Source: Sepiola atlantica
Taxonomy: Eukaryota; Mollusca; Cephalopoda; Sepiida; Sepiolidae
Direction: 5' to 3'
NCBI GenBank assembly: GCA_963556195.1
Contig: OY744517.1
Span: forward strand, 148,366,882 to 148,430,881
Length of the DNA stretch: 64,000 bases
Positions 44,725-56,612 of the stretch are shown here, one piece after another. The position numbers and the translations under genes are program-made. Numbering within the stretch: position 1 is the first letter of the stretch; every line of letters begins with the position of its first letter. The notes under the pieces were generated by a model, which was not told where the DNA came from, searched no databases, and saw only the letters and a program-made list of their open reading frames with translations.

Positions 44725-44859
44725 TTTTTTAAACATAAGGATAAGAGAAAAGGAAAAAATTAAGGAATTGAAAGGAAAAAAAAGGAAAAAATTTAAAAAT
44801 AATTAATTTTTAAAAAAAAATTAATTAAAAAAATTATTTATTTATTTATTTACTTATTT
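44662..44859 (+). repeat. (TAA)n and A-rich low-complexity DNA
   Basis: TAA run to 44722, then A-rich purine DNA and TTTATTTATTTATTTA at about 44838-44853. Confidence 0.9.
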
Positions 44860-45300
44860 TTAAATCGTGCCGGCCTAGGCTGACACCAGACAAAATATTT
44901 GTAGAGGGTCGAGGAGGATGAGAAGACCGAGGAGGGACACCACAAACCAGACCTCCACTGGAACAGTGCAGAGAATGCTGGGACCTTGGGGAGGCTTATT
45001 GCCACCCAAATCCCAGAGAAGATCAATTGTCGTTACCAGCGAGAAATCAATGGTAAGAGGCCGTTGCGATACCGCATCGTTATCGAAAAGAGGTGAATAA
45101 TACTGGAAATCTAGGGAGGCTTGTCACTCAGACTCCAGGAAATACCACTGGTTGTTGTCGGTGAGCAATCACTGACGATGATCTTTGTGAGAACTCCTAG
45201 TGAGTACAAATAATAATAATAATGATAATAACAATAATAATACTAATAATAATAATAATAATTATAATAATAATTATAATAATAATAATACTAATAAAGA
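44860..45300 (+). mobile_element. R4/Dong-like LINE 3' UTR, copy 8, with (TAA)n tail
   Basis: Full-length unit: GCCGGCCTAGGCTGACACCA, GTCGAGGAGGATGAGAAGAC, CCAGACCTCCACTGGAACAG, a TTGTCGGTGAGCAATCACTG segment and ACTCCTAGTGAGTACAAATA with an impure TAA tail. It is very similar to the UTR at 24345-24697. Confidence 0.78.
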
Positions 45301-45480
45301 GATAAAAAGAAGAAATAAAAAAGTGGAAGAAGAAGAAGAAGGAGGAGGAGAAGTAGAAGGAGTTGAAAAGAAAAAGAAGGAGGAGAAGTGAAAGAATAAA
45401 AATGAGGAGTAGGAGAATGAGGTGTATAGAATAAAAAGGAGGAGCAGAAAAAGAAGAAGAAGAATAATAAGGAGAAGGGG
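45301..45480 (+). repeat. polypurine stretch
   Basis: AGAAGAAGAAGAAGGAGGAG-type sequence following the TAA tail; low complexity. Confidence 0.8.
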
Positions 45481-46100
45481 GAAAGGAGGAAGGGAAAGAT
45501 GTAGATGAGGCGAAGTGTAATGTGTAGGTAAGGCGTGCAGATTTGTTGTTGAAAGTGGTGATAAACACAAGAATGAAGCCTCCAAGAAGAGCGTGGTTGT
45601 GTGGAAAGGGGGTGTGGCGTGTATGGAAACCAAAAATCGAAGGAAACAAACGAAGAGGGAAGATCACGGTCACGAGGTTAGAGGGGGAGGGGCGATGTGC
45701 ACGGATGGTGGGATAAGGAACGGCGATGACGAGGGAGAGAGAGAGAGGGACGCATAAGCATAAGAGTTTAATTTGAAATTAAGTCTGTCCGAGATCGGAA
45801 AATGAGCAATCGGGTTGAAACACAGCAATTCTTCTAACCTCTGACGGCGGCGCCAGGAACAAGTGAATGCTTCTGTGATTTACGAATTTCTTGACACCAG
45901 CCATCCGTTTCGCATAAGAATCGGCGGTGACACATTAATAAATCTTTGATTAACACAACGGCCGGCTTTCCCCTGTTCGTTTCCAATCCCCTCCCAGAAT
46001 TCTCCACTTTCCGACCCCCAACAGATCAGTTCTTTCATTGCTCAAATACTCTTCCCATATCCAAGTCACTGTCTATCATTTGGTCTCCCTTATTCCGTTT
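45481..46100. other. unassigned, non-repetitive looking
   Basis: GC is higher than in the surroundings. Frames of 119 and 158 residues on the minus strand are mostly low-complexity. I cannot support a gene. Confidence 0.4.
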
Positions 46101-46106
46101 CCAATT

Positions 46107-46180
46107 TTCTGCTTCCATCCATCGCACCCATCCCTCCATCCATCGCACCCATCCATCCATCCATCAATCCATACATCCAA
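46107..46180 (+). repeat. (CATC)n microsatellite
   Basis: CATCCATCGCACCCATCCCT repeated with changes; then pyrimidine-rich DNA to about 46440. Confidence 0.88.
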
Positions 46181-46184
46181 TTAT

Positions 46185-46685
46185 TTAACCCTCAATTAAT
46201 AGCCCTCCTTTCTATCTTTCTATGTTCCTTTCTCTGTTCTTTCTTATTTTTCGCCGTTTCTCTTTCTCTCGCACTCACATTCTCTCACCTTCTCTCTCTC
46301 TCTTTTCTTTCTTCTTCACTTTCAATCTTGCTTTTGGGGTTTTCACTCCTTCTTGGACATTGCCTTTCAGACATTTTTTCCAGTTTGCGTTACTCTCTCC
46401 CTCTTTTCTTTACAATATATGCATCTCTTTTTAGCCGCTTTTACTTGCCAGTCAATTTACTCGAGTTTACCCTAGAAGCGTTCGCAATCTTGTGAGATTT
46501 TATTGCGGACACAAGCGACGAAGTGTGACAGCGAGAAAATAGAGAGGAAACAGAAAAGAGAAGTCAATGAAATAATGGATAGATTGATAGACACATAAAC
46601 AGAAATAACGAGCTATAAATATATAAATAAAATAAAAACGAGATAAACAGTTAGATAACAAAATATGTATAGTGAAATGAACGTA
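46185..46685. other. unassigned; pyrimidine-rich left part
   Basis: 46200-46440 is T/C-rich. No recognised element follows. Confidence 0.4.
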
Positions 46686-46687
46686 TG

Positions 46688-46750
46688 CTTATACTTATAT
46701 AGCAATACCTACCAAGCGTTGCCCGGCGTTGCCTTGCGTTTCCCGGAATT
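46688..46750 (-). mobile_element. Helitron-like 3' end remnant (minus strand)
   Basis: The minus strand reads AATTCCGGGAAACGCAAGGC then AACGCCGGGCAACGCTTGG. Repeated CCGGGCAACGC wording like this is common at Helitron 3' termini and resembles 61785-61815. The terminal CTRR is not clear. Confidence 0.4.
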
Positions 46751-47585
46751 AATTAATGTAATTTTATTTTATTTGTTTGTCCATAGTTTAAGTTTAACGC
46801 CAAAAGCTCATTGTTTAAATATTGTCTTCATTGTAATAATTTTCCTCGCTGGAAAAAGTATTTTCTGAAAGATATGAAAGCGAAATACATTTCGGTATTT
46901 TAAAGAACCTGCTGGAAGGAAAAATAAAATGGATAGTCCGCATCAAATATCGATTTATCAGATGCGTTTTAGTTTTTATTGTTTTGTATTTCAATGAATA
47001 TTAGATTAATAGTAAATTAAAAGAAATAATAATTAGTAAGTCACGCATAGGTGAGAAACACGCACATACACACGCAAAGTTCTAACATAAATAAATTAAT
47101 ATAGCGATGAAAATGCTTATGTACGGGGCAGATTCTTTTTAACGTTCAATTTAAAATAAGAGTTATCTCCCTTACATTATTTCAGTTATTCTTAGAAATA
47201 AATATAAGTTTTCGTTTATATCATAGGAAATGCATTCTTCAGGATCAATAATCGACAGCTTGTATTATTTCACGGAGAGAAAATTGCAAGATGTTGTTAG
47301 AATGATAAATATTTTACCTAGTATTGTGGTATCCTATTAATTGCAAGAACTAAATAGTTAAATGTGTATTGTCACAGTTTATTGGGTAATCGGAAAAGAC
47401 AGGTTAATGGAGAATATTTTTTATTGATGTCGTATTGCGGACGAAGCTTGTTAGGTCATTATTGAAAATTGTTTTCATTGCAATAATTGGTACTTATGCA
47501 GTTTACAAACCGCGTTTTCATCGGCACATTCCGGCAGGTTACGTAAACCGCCAGAATATGCCAAAACGATCAGCCGACGAAAATT

Positions 47586-47840
47586 GCAGCAGCCGACAAT
47601 TGGAAAAGCTTAGCCATAGCCAATAAAATTCGCAGCAACCAACAATTGGAAAAGCTTAGCCATAGCCAATAAAATTCGCAGCAACCAACAATTGGAAAAG
47701 CTTAGCCATAGCCAATAAAATTCGCAGCAACCGACAATTGGAAAAGCTTAGCCATAGCCAATAAAATTCGCAGAAACCGACAATTGGAAAAGCTTAGCCA
47801 TAGCCAATAAAATTCGCAGAAACCGACAATTGGAAAACGC
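47586..47840 (+). repeat. 46-bp tandem repeat, about 5.5 units
   Basis: Units start at 47586, 47632, 47678, 47724, 47770 and 47816 (partial): GCAGCAACCAACAATTGGAA then AAGCTTAGCCATAGCCAATA. Identity between units is very high, so expansion is recent. Confidence 0.96.
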
Positions 47841-47885
47841 GATGAAAATAGTGCAGAGATCTAATCGACAGAACAGTATATAACT

Positions 47886-47995
47886 CCAACCCTAACCCTA
47901 ACCATAACCTTAAAAAGAAACGGTACATAACCCCTACCTAACCCTAAAAGACACAGCGCCTAACCCTAAAAATAATAGTACCTAACCCTAAACTA
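47886..47995 (-). repeat. interstitial telomere-like (TTAGGG) motifs
   Basis: CCCTAA occurs about seven times: CCAACCCTAACCCTAACC in tandem, then CCTACCTAACCCTAAAAG, CGCCTAACCCTAAAAATA and TACCTAACCCTAAAC at 20-25-bp spacing. This is the metazoan telomere repeat in degenerate or minisatellite form. Confidence 0.75.
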
Positions 47996-48490
47996 GTCGG
48001 TAGGGGTCTAAAAATATTGGTAAGAAAAAAAATTGTTTGCTAAAAAAACTTTAAAAAATTATCAGTTTTTACACTTTATTTTCTTGACCAAGCTAAAATA
48101 AATATTTATTCAGGAAACTTTTCACATTCGATGAGTGTTTTGTTCCTTGATTTGAAATTTCTTCCCTACATTTTGTAAGTTTCTTACAAATTTACATTTT
48201 TTCTCCAATTTTTCTTTGAATTTATTCGTTGAAATTAACACACAATTCCTATTTATAGTGTTTTAAAATTAGCCAGCGTTTTCGACATAAAAAAACGAAG
48301 TTTTCGTTCGGCACCTTCCAGCGGTTTACGTAACCTGCCGGAATGTGCCGATGAAAACGCGGTTCGTAAACTGCATACGCACCTCATAGTTTTCCTAACA
48401 GAAATAAGGATTTTTAAAAGAACCGGAACGAAATACATTTTGGTATTTTGAAAGACATGCTGGAAGGAAAAAGGACAAAGTGAATAGTCT

Positions 48491-49275
48491 GAATCGAATA
48501 CGACGATCTAAATTCAAGAACTTGGCTGACGTTTCTGCATACATTAGATGAAGAAGGACTAAAAACAATTGACCTCTTCTCTTCGTCTTGTTTTTAAATA
48601 CATTTTCTAATTTGATATATAGTCCTTGTCTCCGGATTAATGATAAAAAAACATCTCCGGGTTAATCTTTCCTGAGTTATTTTCACAAATGACTTACATT
48701 AAAAAATAAAAATAAATATGCAAAAGTTTTATAATATAGGTTGATTTAAAGTTTGATTTAATCAGCACAAACTTCGGGATTCCACTTTCCACTGTTAATC
48801 GAGTGATTATCTAATTCGTCAGAGAGTGTAAATAATACATATAATCACGGCTAGGTCGATCAGGACTCACTAACAGCAGTATTCAAGATAAGGCTTCCAC
48901 AAAAGAGCATATTACATTGAAGAGGAAAATACAAGTATAACCATGTCGGCAATATCTCACGAATAAACCAACTTCTTTCCGAAAGGCCTAGCATTTTACT
49001 CTTAGACAAAAAGACACCACCGTTTATGCCGTTAACTTTGGATTTTAGCAGTTTTGTATAATGTCTAAAAATAATCCACGAGAATATCAATCTGGGATAA
49101 TGTCTACACATATTCCACCTGAAAATAAGAATAATAAGCCGTCGACTTGAAAAATGTATTTAAAAATGTATGTTTGCCCTGTAATAGCAATGAGACTGAA
49201 GTCATAATTACAAGAGCGAAAATTAGTCTGATCTTAAAAAACTTTGTATAATTTTAGACCCACTAATAGGTCACG

Positions 49276-49277
<2 letters not shown>
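48491..49277. other. unassigned noncoding stretch
   Basis: No recognised gene or repeat. The 83-residue minus frame at 48860-49111 has no known domain. Confidence 0.4.

Positions 49278-49355
<78 letters not shown>
49278..49355 (+). repeat. (TA)n microsatellite
   Basis: About 78 bp of TA. Confidence 0.97.
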
Positions 49356-49357
<2 letters not shown>

Positions 49358-50230
49358 GTTGAATGTCAAAGTAATTCGCTTTACAATTTAGCAATTTTAC
49401 CCGGAAAAATATATATACGTAATATATTGTATTGGGAAAGGATAAACATGGGGGAAAACTGAGATTCCGAAAAAATAATAATCGTTATAATTAAAATTAA
49501 AACAATAAACACATTAAAAGAAAGGCTATTATAGGTGAAAAATTAAAGTTAAAAATAAACATCGGGAATCAAATCCTTTTAAAGAATTGCAAAGATGTAA
49601 GTTTAAGAATAAAAAAAAAGTTACTGAGGTTCTTTTCTTCTAGGAGTGGCGGCGAAAGTAGTACTTAGCAAATATGACCGATTCTGAAAGTGCAAATTGT
49701 ATGAGATGACATTGCTGTGTTCAGCAGAGGCAAAGAAAGCCAGGCATGTGTTTGCGGGCGGAACATAACGGATGAATTGAACGAAGGAATGAGACGAATA
49801 GGAAAGCGACCTTTGTCGTTTGGGACGGCTGCCTCTCCTCCCCCAACGGTCAGACCAACAACAATCCAATGACTTCAATGGTCCTGCATTGAGTGCTGCA
49901 AACCAACCCCGACCTCACTGGACCTAATCACCGTTCGTCTCTCTTCCGTCTTCAGCTTCGGATTTCGCCCACCCACAACACATTACGCTTAAATGTACCA
50001 TGATGTCTCCTGTCTCTTTTCCTTTCCGGGGTTACCATCGACCTTGCCAACGTCGTCCACACAATGCCGTCGATTAAAGTTAACCCCCCATCCCGGTAAC
50101 CATTGGAGGGACGGTAAAACAAAATTGTAGCGACATCTATTGGTTCCACCCTCCCACTCGGCTCTGTCTGAAAAGCAGAAAGCTCCTGTCAACGTCTGAT
50201 TGACTACAGCCGATTACTTCTCGAGTCTCA
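49356..50230. other. unassigned; GC-richer 49620-50230
   Basis: Minus frames of 65-85 residues lie in the GC-richer part but show no recognisable domain, and neighbouring frames conflict. This is one of the few stretches without obvious repeats, so a diverged exon or UTR cannot be excluded. Confidence 0.35.
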
Positions 50231-51890
50231 TTGACTCCTGTCACCATTCCAGATCGTCAGAAAGAAACTAACCTTCCATTTTTATTTTTGTATCACCTTT
50301 TTTTCTGTGCGTTTATCTGTTTCTACATTTACCGTCGCAATTTTTCATCACCGGTTTTTATGTTTCTCTTTATATTCACTTTTTCAACATTTTTTTTAGA
50401 TTCTATTTGTTTTTCTAACTTTTTAAAAATCTTTCATCCTATTTTCTAACCAATTTTATTTTCGCACTTTTCTTTCATTCCATTTTAATACAAAAATGTT
50501 TGTCTTGTTTTCTGACATTTATATTCATTTATTCTTTCTATGTTTTCTTTCTTTTTTCACGATTTCTATCTATTATTTGTACCTCATATTTTTTCTATTT
50601 CTTATTATTTCCCATCTTTCCCGCCAGGATAATGTTTAGATAATTTTAAAATTTGTTTAGTTATTTCATTTTCATTTAATTACTTTTTATTTTTTATTTT
50701 TTCAATTTATTTAATTTATCATTCCATTCACTATATCTTTTACGTTTGCATTTTATTCATTTTTTAAATTTCTTTTATTATTCTATAATTTTATATTTTT
50801 TCTTTCATTTTCCCATGTCTTTCATGCTTTCTAGTTTTTTCACTTTTCATTTCTTTCTATTATCAAGTTCTCTCACTATTCTCATTTCTTTTACTGTTTC
50901 AATTTCTTTCACTTTCCTTTCCCTCACTTATTTATGATTTATTTTTACTTTTTCAATTTCTTTCGCTTTTTTTTAACTTTATACTGTTCATTTATTTCAC
51001 TAATTTTTATTTTTTTACTTTTTAAATTTCTTTCACTTTTTCAAGTTCCCTTACTATTTATCATTTCTTACTTTTTCAATTGCTTTCACTTCATTTTATT
51101 CAGTATTTTTCATCTGTTTACTTTTTAAATTTCTTTCACTTTTTCAAGTTTCCCTTACTATTATCATTTCATACTTTTTCAATTGCTTTCACATTTTCAT
51201 TTCATTCAGTATTTTTTTATTTAAAATTTAAAAAAGATTCTTCCATTTTTCATTTCGTTCACTATTTTTTATTTTTATTCTTTCAATTTTTTAAAATTAT
51301 CAATTTCTTTCACTTTTCATTTCTTTCACCTTTTACAGGTTTCTCACTGTTTTTCATTTAAAAAATAACTTTCCAATTTCTTTCACTTTTAATTTTTCTT
51401 TCACTTTCCATTTTTCATAGCTTTTCTATTTTTTCAGTTTTCAATTTATTTCACTTTTCATTTTTGTCACCCTTTAAAGTTTTCTCACCATTTTCCAGTT
51501 TTATAATTTTTCAATTTCTTTCAATGTTTCAATTTCTTTAAATTTAAACTTTTATCTCACCTTTTCAAGTTCTCTCACTATTTTCTATGTTTATAACTGT
51601 TAAATGCTTTCAATTTTTAAATTTATTTCACTTTTCAATTTTCAATTTCTTTCACATTTTCTTTTCGTTCACTAGTTTTCATTTCTTTTACTTCTGCCAT
51701 TACTTTTACTTTTCCTATTTTCTTTTTGCCTTTTGGTCTCTGTTCGTGCTTTTTCCATCAAATTTTAATTTTTTTTATTCTTCTTTCCTTTTTTTCTTTT
51801 TCGTTCCTTTCTCTACGTTTCTTATCATTTTTTCTTAATCTTCCTTAATTATTTTTGTTCACATGTTCTGTTTTTTTTTACCTTTCGTCA
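50231..51890 (-). repeat. polypyrimidine tract, ~1.6 kb
   Basis: The plus strand is almost all T and C plus A, built from TTTCACTTTTTCAATTTCTT-like words with ATTTCATTTC variants, in a loose ~20-50-bp periodicity. The F/S/L-rich frames are repeat translations. It ends with a C9 run at 51892-51900. Confidence 0.88.
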
Positions 51891-52495
51891 GCCCCCCCCC
51901 TCCTCAATAAAAGAAAGATGGGAACGTGTGTAAAAGAAAGGCAACCAATGGTTCGCAGTTAATTAACAAAGAACGAACGCAATATTGTGACGATTAATTC
52001 ATTCAATGAATGCCAACAGCGTCCGCGCGCGCGGGAAAGAGTGGTGGCGGAAGAAGAGGTCGGTGTCCGTCACTCTGATGCATTGTCCAATCTATCGATC
52101 GGAAAATAATGGCGGATGGGGTGGGTGACAACTCTTTTCTTTTATTCATTCGCTTGACTTCCCCCCTTCCTCGACCGAAAAATCTTCATAGATTAAATGT
52201 ATTTTCATCAACATTATTACTATTCTTTTAATGTCTTTGCTATTGTTAAGAGTTGTTTAAATTTATCTCCTGCTTTTTAACACCATCGCCTTAATTGTTC
52301 TTAGGTCTGGATACAGGGTTAACCTAGTTGTATTTTTTCTAATTCGGAAAGCACAAAGTCACCCTCATAATTATTCTCCTACCCCTCCCCTTATTTCTTA
52401 TTCTCTTTTTTTCATTTCCTTCATCATCATCATCATCAACATCAACATCGACATTGTAATAATGATGAGCATTTAGATACCTTTGAAATATAATC

Positions 52496-52497
<2 letters not shown>
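51891..52497. other. unassigned stretch
   Basis: No gene recognised. GCGCGCGCGG near 52024 is a short alternating GC run, and (CATCAT)n occurs at about 52423-52440. Confidence 0.4.
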
Positions 52498-52533
<36 letters not shown>

Positions 52534-52565
52534 TAATAATAATAATAATAATAATGATAATAATG

Positions 52566-52632
<67 letters not shown>
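52498..52632 (+). repeat. (TAA)n microsatellite with TGA interruptions
   Basis: About 135 bp of TAA with several AATGATAAT breaks. It is the landing site for the next LINE tail. Confidence 0.95.
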
Positions 52633-52633
<1 letters not shown>

Positions 52634-52835
52634 GGCATTGGCACCAACAAGACAAATCCAACAACCGTTAATGACAATAATTCAATGCTAAACGGCTGTT
52701 ATGATAACACAAAGCGACTTGAAGCGGACAGTACAACAAATCTGAGGAAACTTATTGTCACTCAGACCTAAGGTGACGCCACCTGTTTTTACTAGTGAAC
52801 TATCACTAGTAATCACTCGTTTTAGTAATTAAGAC

Positions 52836-52912
<77 letters not shown>
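52633..52912 (+). mobile_element. R4/Dong-like LINE 3' UTR, copy 9, with (TAA)n tail
   Basis: Diverged unit: CTAAACGGCTGTTATGATAA, CTTATTGTCACTCAGACCTA, CCACCTGTTTTTACTAGTGA and CTATCACTAGTAATCACTCG, then a TAA tail of about 75 bp. Like the others it starts inside a TAA run. Confidence 0.7.
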
Positions 52913-53415
52913 CGCAAAATCCCCATTGAGGTACAAAGAGACAAACTTATCCAAGTAAGGAGACCGGATGTGATAATAGTCAACAAGAAGGGGAAAAACT
53001 GCTAAATCGTAGATTTCGCTGTCCCAGCAAACCACAGTGCGAAATCTTAAGGAAAATACTTGAATGTGGAAACCAACAAAATATATAGAAAGAACAACAC
53101 ATGATCACAAAAAAAGTGAAACTGCTAGAAATCTATTAAACTGACCCCCCCCCCCCCGAAATCAGTCATACACACATGCATATAATAATATCAACCTCAG
53201 TTGGTAAAACACAAAATAGTCATTAAGTGTCAAGAAGATAGAAAGACATAGGAGGAGGAGGAGGAGGATGATGAGGAGGAGGAGCAGCGACCAAACTGCC
53301 ACTAGAAGGGCGTGGAGAGTACTGGAGCTTTGTGAAGAAAGATCAACAGTCGTTGGTAGCGATAAACCAATGTTAAACGGCATTTGCGATGATGCCAAGT
53401 GATTTGCATTAGGCT
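52913..53415 (+). mobile_element. R4/Dong-like LINE, endonuclease end plus 3' UTR
   Basis: DKLIQVRRPDVIIVNKKGKN (about 52940-53005) matches the restriction-like endonuclease signature of the long element (RPDVIIINKK at 23758). DFAVPA and ILECGNQQN follow. After a C-run (53146-53158) come an AGGAGGAGG leader and the UTR block CCACTAGAAGGGCGTGGAGA. This repeats the ORF-to-UTR order seen at 23.7-24.7 kb. It starts in the TAA tail of copy 9. Confidence 0.75.
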
Positions 53416-54450
53416 CATGAAGAAAACAATAAAAATGGAGACTAGCACACACAGCTTAATAACTGCACCTGGCAGAAATAAAAAAAAACAGAGAGTCATT
53501 TACCAGGATGACTCCCTATCTCCACTGCTGTTTGTCACAGTGATTATGCTACTTACCATCATACGCATTCGATGTAATGCAGCGTAGCAAATCACCTCAT
53601 GCATATGTTTGAGTTGAAATGAATAGAAAAAAACTAAAGGAGCTAGAAACACTAATAAGCTAAAATAGATTCATTAGTCAAAATAGCGACATAGAATTCG
53701 AAAAAAATGTGTACTACTTGACATGAAGAAGGGAAAGGTTTAGCTACTTATTGAAAAGTAATAACATCACAATGAACGCGATAATTATAAATACGTGGGC
53801 ATTCTGCAAGCTGACACCATCAAATTTACATAGATATAAGATATGATAGTATGAACTTCCTTAAGAGAACGGTAAAACTCATTTGAACCAAATTATATAG
53901 CAGAAAACTTAATCAAAAAAATATATATAAACCTGGGCAGAAAAACAAGAGAGACAAGTATTCAGTTAATTTGATAAGAGAACCATGAAACTAATGAATA
54001 TTCAAAAAGCACTACACAGGAAGAATGATCGACTCTACAGAGAAGAAAATAGACCCGTAAGCTTTTAAGATTGTGTATACGATCGGATTAAAGAACAAGA
54101 GAAAACACACAACACAACATGCAGAAGCTGATTACTGCCATGAAACACTGCACCAATGTGAACGATGCAAAGAAAAGTCAAACAGGAAAGAAACAATTTA
54201 GAAAATAAAAATAGAAAGAGAAGCGACAGTGACTATTTATAAAATGGACTAAATTAATTATGCATGAGAAACAGAGGCGTGGCTATGAAAAGGACACTTA
54301 AAAAGTGAAACAAAATCGCTCCAAACAACTACATGAATTAATGCGATTAGAACAAACCACCAAAATATATGAAAGCTAATAAAGACCAAAGAAAACAGAA
54401 AATATAGACTATTTAGACAAAGAAGTAGAACAGTCAACCGCAATTATTTA
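53416..54450 (+). mobile_element. R4/Dong-like LINE, reverse transcriptase region, heavily decayed
   Basis: QDDSLSPLLFVTVIMLLTII then RIRCNAA (about 53507-53586) matches the GDTLSPLLF region of the long element. YKYVGILQADTIKFT (about 53790-53830) matches YLGVLEADTIK, INTWAE-like sequence is near 53925, and a LFRQRSRTVN knuckle remnant is near 54412. Almost every frame is broken. It joins the UTR piece before it without a TAA tract, so a deletion or rearrangement probably removed one. Confidence 0.7.
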
Positions 54451-55374
54451 TCATTTCTGCCTACTTTCTGCACGCGTGTTGATCAATGCGAGTGCATGGG
54501 ATAAAAAAAAAACTTTTGCAGAAGGGTTAGTTGTAATTTTTCGACTGAACACTTACATAATATTTCGTAACCTCATCAATTACCACATCTGATGAAACAG
54601 TGTTTTTAATAGCGATCAGATAATACAGAGACTGGAATGTGAATACGCATCAAGTTGGGGACACTGACTTTATTAAATTTGCCTGAAGAACACTGGCCCA
54701 ATATTACGTTGTTCTGATAGTCTAAGTTAACCAGTATTAATAACTAACCGTGAATACGTGGAGATTATTTATTTGTTACTGAATGGGTCACCACTTTTCA
54801 AGGTCAACTTGATTATTCTGTATAATATCAAAATATTTTCAAAGCAATCAAAGACATAGTAAATGTTGATTACTGTATCTCAAATAGAGTTTACATATCT
54901 GAAGTGATGCCCTAGGAATTTTATTTTAAAGTAAAGTTTCTATTAGCCGTCTTAAAAGAGTAAATATTTTTAACATTTTGAGAATCAATATAATTTTCTG
55001 TTGTTTAAAATTGTTTACATAAAATTAAAAGTAACATTTTGGAGAAATGAGGGGGGAGTTTAATGCTCTCTCAGATAACTCCTTTTAAAATTACAGCCAG
55101 TTGAATACGAAAATACTAAAAGGATAATCAAAAACATAGTGTTATAGTGAAAATCGTGTGAGAACACAACTTATATGATTGAAGTTTTGTAATCGATCGA
55201 AATTCGTTTCCATGTCGATCCTTTACAGAACTTCTATTAAGAGCTTAAATATATTAAATATATTAAATATATTTTCACATTGTTTTCGTTATAAGAGTTT
55301 GTTTTTGATAAAGTTGAAGACAAGGGTTAATCAGATGGAATGGTAATTAAGGCCAGGTTCAAATACTTGTGTGG
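54451..55374. other. unassigned noncoding stretch
   Basis: AT-rich, no recognised features. Confidence 0.4.
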
Positions 55375-56040
55375 ATTGTACATGACATTAATCGGTTGAC
55401 ATTGGATTTAAAGACAACCAAGCTGTAATCTGGTTCAACAGACGGAAAGCCATTTGCGAAAAGGTTATGTACGTGGAAATTCAACCTGACACTAGGCACA
55501 GAGAAAGAAGGGAAGGTGATCTTCATTGTGGGAGGTTGGAACTTAGTCGAGAACGTTTAATATAAATAGCGATAAAGATAAACTAGCAACGTCCCTTCCG
55601 TGAGAAACGGACTGTAAGCAATAGAAGAGATAATCCACTATTAGATTTCGAAATCGATTTTGAACTCTGTGAAGGCAACGAAGAGTTCTATAGGCGGCAC
55701 GCCCCCAGATGTGGCACAGTACTTCATCTTAGGAGTATCTAACTCTTATATAGGTAGACGATTGCATCACGAGTCAAGTACTTCCTGGAACGGTAGAATA
55801 ATCCAACTATTTACCAGAAACCTTAACAACAGATTTCATGTATGTATTACATTTTGGATCTGGGGTGAGTCAGTCCTAAGAGCTTATAAAAACTAGGGGC
55901 TTCATTGAGGATATAAACATTCACTCCGACTAGGTCAAAACAAGGAGTCAGACGTTGGTGATCGAAAGATACACACTTGGTTTTAGAAGTGTTTAAAGTA
56001 ACAATCCACTTTTTGCTCATTGCATCACGTGCTCCAAATT
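55375..56040 (-). mobile_element. CR1/Jockey-like LINE, 3' fragment
   Basis: The longest of the three minus-strand copies. It begins at KKWIVTLNTSKTKCVSFDHQ (about 56020-55960), continues FYKLLGLTHPRSKM, and ends with the degenerate HRRNVASL/YRYFHG block and 3' UTR shared with 3778-4330 and 11096-11710. Its 5' truncation point touches (GA)n at 56041. Confidence 0.8.
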
Positions 56041-56108
56041 GAGAGAGAGAGAGATAAGGAGAGAGAGAGAGAGGGAGAGAGAAAGAGAGAGGGAGAGAGA
56101 GAGAGAGA
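56041..56108 (+). repeat. (GA)n microsatellite
   Basis: GA run with minor interruptions at the LINE truncation point. Confidence 0.96.
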
Positions 56109-56612
56109 ATCAGCGAGAGCTTGGTCACCAGTGCTTTTCGATGTGCTACTATGGTTGTAATAAAAATTATACAAATCTTAAATTTACCAAGGCATACAAT
56201 GCTAGACTACGCACATTTGATCACGGGGATATCAATAATGTTATTTCTAATCTGTATGAAATTAATGGGACGATGCACTGTGAGCAGGAACTTCTGTTTC
56301 ATTTCGATTTCCACAATAATAATGATGATATAGGGTGTAAAAAATAAACCATATTTATATGTGGATTGCATGTGGGTGAGCAAAAATGATAGTTTCAACT
56401 TGAGGTGAAGCATAAAAGATGAAAATTCAATTAGAAATTTAGAGTTAGAATTGCAGCCACGTGTCAAGATAGGGTGTCATCGTAGTGATGAGGCTAGTAA
56501 AGATCTTCTTCTTTGGCAGGTGGGCCCTTTGGTTCGGACGGCATTTTCCAAGCTCTGTCTTTATTTCCTTCCGTTGAGCCGGGAACTTACATAATGTCTT
56601 ACTTACATTCTT
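56109..56612. other. unassigned noncoding stretch
   Basis: Frames of 70-102 residues overlap here on both strands, but none shows a known domain. Confidence 0.4.

Larger units (their letters stand above)
46860..48490. repeat. composite repeat: direct and inverted ends around tandem arrays
   Basis: GCGAAATACATTTCGGTATT (46880) and ACGAAATACATTTTGGTATT (48427) are direct repeats, each followed by GCTGGAAGGAAAAA. Inside, AACCGCGTTTTCATCGGCAC then ATTCCGGCAGGTTACGTAAA (47509-47549) is mirrored at 48313-48366. Between the inverted pair lie the 46-bp array and the telomere-like motifs. No coding capacity is evident. It may be a non-autonomous DNA transposon with an internal satellite. Confidence 0.65.

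Noticed and set aside
47586..47840. CRISPR-like regular array
   Set aside because: Direct 46-bp repeats without unique spacers in a eukaryotic context: an ordinary minisatellite.
49620..50230. Host exon in the GC-richer stretch
   Set aside because: Competing frames, no splice-site-bounded conserved peptide and no recognised protein; kept as unassigned.
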